Positions 5,107-6,596 of a DNA stretch of 6,596 bases are shown here, one piece after another. Below the pieces are notes generated by a model. It was not told the DNA's origin, ran no database searches, and was given only the letters and a program-made list of their open reading frames with translations. The stretch lies in the NCBI GenBank assembly GCA_905236835.1, contig CAJOQY010000024.1, positions 1-6,596 on the forward strand, written 5' to 3'. This stretch comes from an uncultured Oscillibacter sp. (GTDB lineage: Bacteria; Bacillota; Clostridia; Oscillospirales; Oscillospiraceae). How positions within the stretch are numbered: the stretch's first letter is position 1; each line of letters starts with the position of its first letter. The translations under genes and the position numbers were made by a program.

Positions 5107-6596
5107 ATGGCGGCGAAATATAAAATTTATACGCTTTTATGCGCGCTTTTGATTGGCCTCACGCTGTCCGGATGCGACGGCGCGCCCAGTTTTACCCTCA
5201 ATCCGCAGGATTTATACGCCTTGCCGCGTCTGCCCGCCAAATATACGAAATTAAGCAATCTGTTGGGCGAAATGCTCAACAGCGGCGCGGAATACGCCGC
5301 GCCTTTATCCGGATCAAATATCCAGTCCGTACAGCTGGTCGATCTGGACGGGGACGGATGGGAGGAGGCCGTGGCCTGTCTACGGACTCCCGGCGAGGAA
5401 AAGACGCTGAAAATATATATTTTCACCGCGGCGGACGGCGATAATTATCAATTATTAAAAACCATTGAGGGTTCCGGCGCGTCAGTCTATTCTCTGGCCT
5501 ATACGGATATGGATCGCGACGGCAAACTGGAAATCGCCGTGGGCTGGAACGCGGCGGCGGAACTGCGGGTACTGGAAATTTACGCGCTGAACCGTCCCGA
5601 TCCGCTGGTCCGCACGGATTATGTCAAATACGCGACGGGGGATTTTGACGAGGATGAACGGTTGGAATTGATCGTCCTGCGCACCGGTTCGGAGGGCGAC
5701 AGCGCGGCGGAGTATTATAATTGGCGGGAGGACGGGAATCTCGGCCCGTATTCCAGCGCGCGGATTTCCGTCACGATGGCGGAACTGGCCCAGCAGGGCC
5801 GCATACGCGTCGGCGTTTTAAAAAGCGGACGGCCCGCGCTGTTCGTCACGGGCGTGACGGCCCAAAATATGGCCGTGACGGATGTTCTGGCCCTGCGCGG
5901 CGGCGAGTTTGTCAATCTGGCTCTTGATCCGTCCACCGGCGTTTCGCGTGATATTACGCCGTTTTTCTCCCTCTATCCCGGCGAAATGAATTCCGACGGC
6001 ATTACGGAAGTCCCGCGCGCCGTTCCGTTGAGCGCGCGCGATCCCAGTCCGACGCCGACGCCGACAAACACGCCGACGCCAACCCCCGCGCCGGAATCCG
6101 ATCCCGATCCCAATTCCGACAGCGATTTGAATTCCGATTCTGATTCCAATCCTGACAGCGGAGCGAATTTAAACACGGCGGTTATGCCGACGCCCGTTCC
6201 GACATCGGCCTTGACATTCAGGCCCGTCCCCGTCTCCGCCACGCCGACGCCGGTTTCCACAGCCGCGCCGACCATGACGCCAACGCCGACAGCTACCCCG
6301 ACGCCAACCATCGCGCCGGATCAGTATTTCATCGAATGGCGTCAATATGATCTCTCCGGCGCGCCTGTAACAATCCTGCGTACTTATCATAATTCCGACA
6401 ACGGATGGTATCTGCGTATCCCGGATTCATGGAACAATCAATTTTCCGTCTCCCGTTCCAGTTCCACCGGCGAGGCCGCCGCGACGTTCTCTCTGCTGAA
6501 AGACAATCGCCCGTTTCTGCGGATTTCCGCTTTGAGAGGCTCTGGACGGGAAGTCCGATCCGTGCGCGGGGAACGGTTCACGTTAAGCCGTCAGCC
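5107..6596 (+). CDS. Large lipoprotein with FG-GAP/VCBS-like repeats and a Pro/Thr linker (3' end beyond window)
   Basis: The frame is open from the ATG at 5107 to the window end (496 complete codons), so the C-terminus is missing. A stop at 5098 and no nearer ATG fix the start. The signal peptide has K4 and K6, a hydrophobic core and lipobox LSGC (20-23), predicting a lipid anchor at C23. Three EF-hand-like Asp motifs of the FG-GAP/VCBS type follow: VDLDGDGWEEAV (78-89), TDMDRDGKLEIAV (133-145) and GDFDEDERLELIV (178-190). A weaker fourth is GEMNSDGITEV (292-302). In known families such loops bind calcium in beta-propeller folds. A Pro/Thr-rich linker (313-404), broken by an Asp/Ser patch (331-351), leads to a second domain containing WYLRIPDSW (434-442). 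I take it to be a surface-exposed binding or sensing lipoprotein; its ligand is unknown. It is divergent from the TRAP receptor gene and shares its control region. Confidence 0.9.
   Translation, partial: MAAKYKIYTLLCALLIGLTLSGCDGAPSFTLNPQDLYALPRLPAKYTKLSNLLGEMLNSGAEYAAPLSGSNIQSVQLVDLDGDGWEEAVACLRTPGEEKTLKIYIFTAADGDNYQLLKTIEGSGASVYSLAYTDMDRDGKLEIAVGWNAAAELRVLEIYALNRPDPLVRTDYVKYATGDFDEDERLELIVLRTGSEGDSAAEYYNWREDGNLGPYSSARISVTMAELAQQGRIRVGVLKSGRPALFVTGVTAQNMAVTDVLALRGGEFVNLALDPSTGVSRDITPFFSLYPGEMNSDGITEVPRAVPLSARDPSPTPTPTNTPTPTPAPESDPDPNSDSDLNSDSDSNPDSGANLNTAVMPTPVPTSALTFRPVPVSATPTPVSTAAPTMTPTPTATPTPTIAPDQYFIEWRQYDLSGAPVTILRTYHNSDNGWYLRIPDSWNNQFSVSRSSSTGEAAATFSLLKDNRPFLRISALRGSGREVRSVRGERFTLSRQ
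6043..6318 (+). repeat. Low-complexity coding repeat: Pro/Thr linker with Asp/Ser insert
   Basis: CCGACG-type units (6043-6096 and again in 6184-6318) encode alternating Pro-Thr, residues 313-330 and 360-404 of the lipoprotein. Between them, GAT/TCC-type codons (6097-6159) encode a patch of Asp, Ser, Asn and Pro (331-351). Such tracts usually act as extended spacers that hold a domain away from the cell surface. The DNA repeats are prone to length change. Confidence 0.85.

Noticed and set aside
5139..5444. Plus- and minus-strand open frames inside the 5' part of the lipoprotein gene
   Set aside because: The plus-strand frame starting at 5107 has a signal peptide, lipobox and repeated Asp motifs; the others have none of these.
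6043..6096. CCGACG units as a CRISPR-like or satellite repeat
   Set aside because: They are in frame, encode a Pro/Thr linker and have no spacers.
5973..6311. Minus-strand open frame rich in Gly and Val
   Set aside because: It is the complement of the Pro/Thr repeat coding strand of the lipoprotein; the low complexity explains the open frame.

Overview
The window reads as a chromosomal segment from a member of the Bacillota, most likely class Clostridia. Three things point there: purine-rich Shine-Dalgarno sequences before every gene, a stand-alone RecD2 helicase, and a DegV-family lipid-binding protein together with two lipoproteins that carry Gram-positive-type signal peptides. Coding sequence is GC-rich (many GCG, GGC and CGG codons) but keeps TTA and ATT. 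Intergenic DNA is very AT-rich. I cannot name a genus. There is no rRNA, tRNA, CRISPR array, transposase or phage gene.

Layout, left to right. (1) 19-375 (+) encodes a small membrane-anchored protein of unknown function, followed after 77 bp by recD2 (453-2717, +), an SF1B DNA helicase; the two probably share a transcript. recD2 ends at a good intrinsic terminator (2776-2818). (2) A DegV-family protein (2903-3814, +) follows its own extended -10 promoter, whose -10 lies inside a perfect 12-bp palindrome. (3) Converging on it with only 9 bp between stop codons is a lipoprotein TRAP-type substrate-binding protein (3824-4834, -) with no membrane subunits beside it. (4) A 272-bp divergent intergenic region (4835-5106) holds a consensus promoter for the TRAP gene, two candidate promoters for the gene on the right, several palindromes and a short tandem duplication. 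(5) A large lipoprotein gene (5107 to the window end, +) encodes four EF-hand-like Asp motifs of the FG-GAP/VCBS type, a Pro/Thr-rich linker broken by an Asp/Ser patch, and the start of a second globular domain. It is cut by the window edge.

How the genes fit together: recD2 and its upstream partner belong to DNA maintenance or an unknown role, and DegV to lipid handling. The two divergent lipoproteins would both sit on the outer face of the membrane and may be co-regulated from the shared intergenic region; that is inference. I see no clear new defence or mobile system. The points most worth checking are the orphan TRAP receptor with its divergent partner, unusual residues in the DegV lipid head-group site, a degenerate first HhH motif and an Asn/Ile repeat in RecD2, and the palindromes in the control regions.
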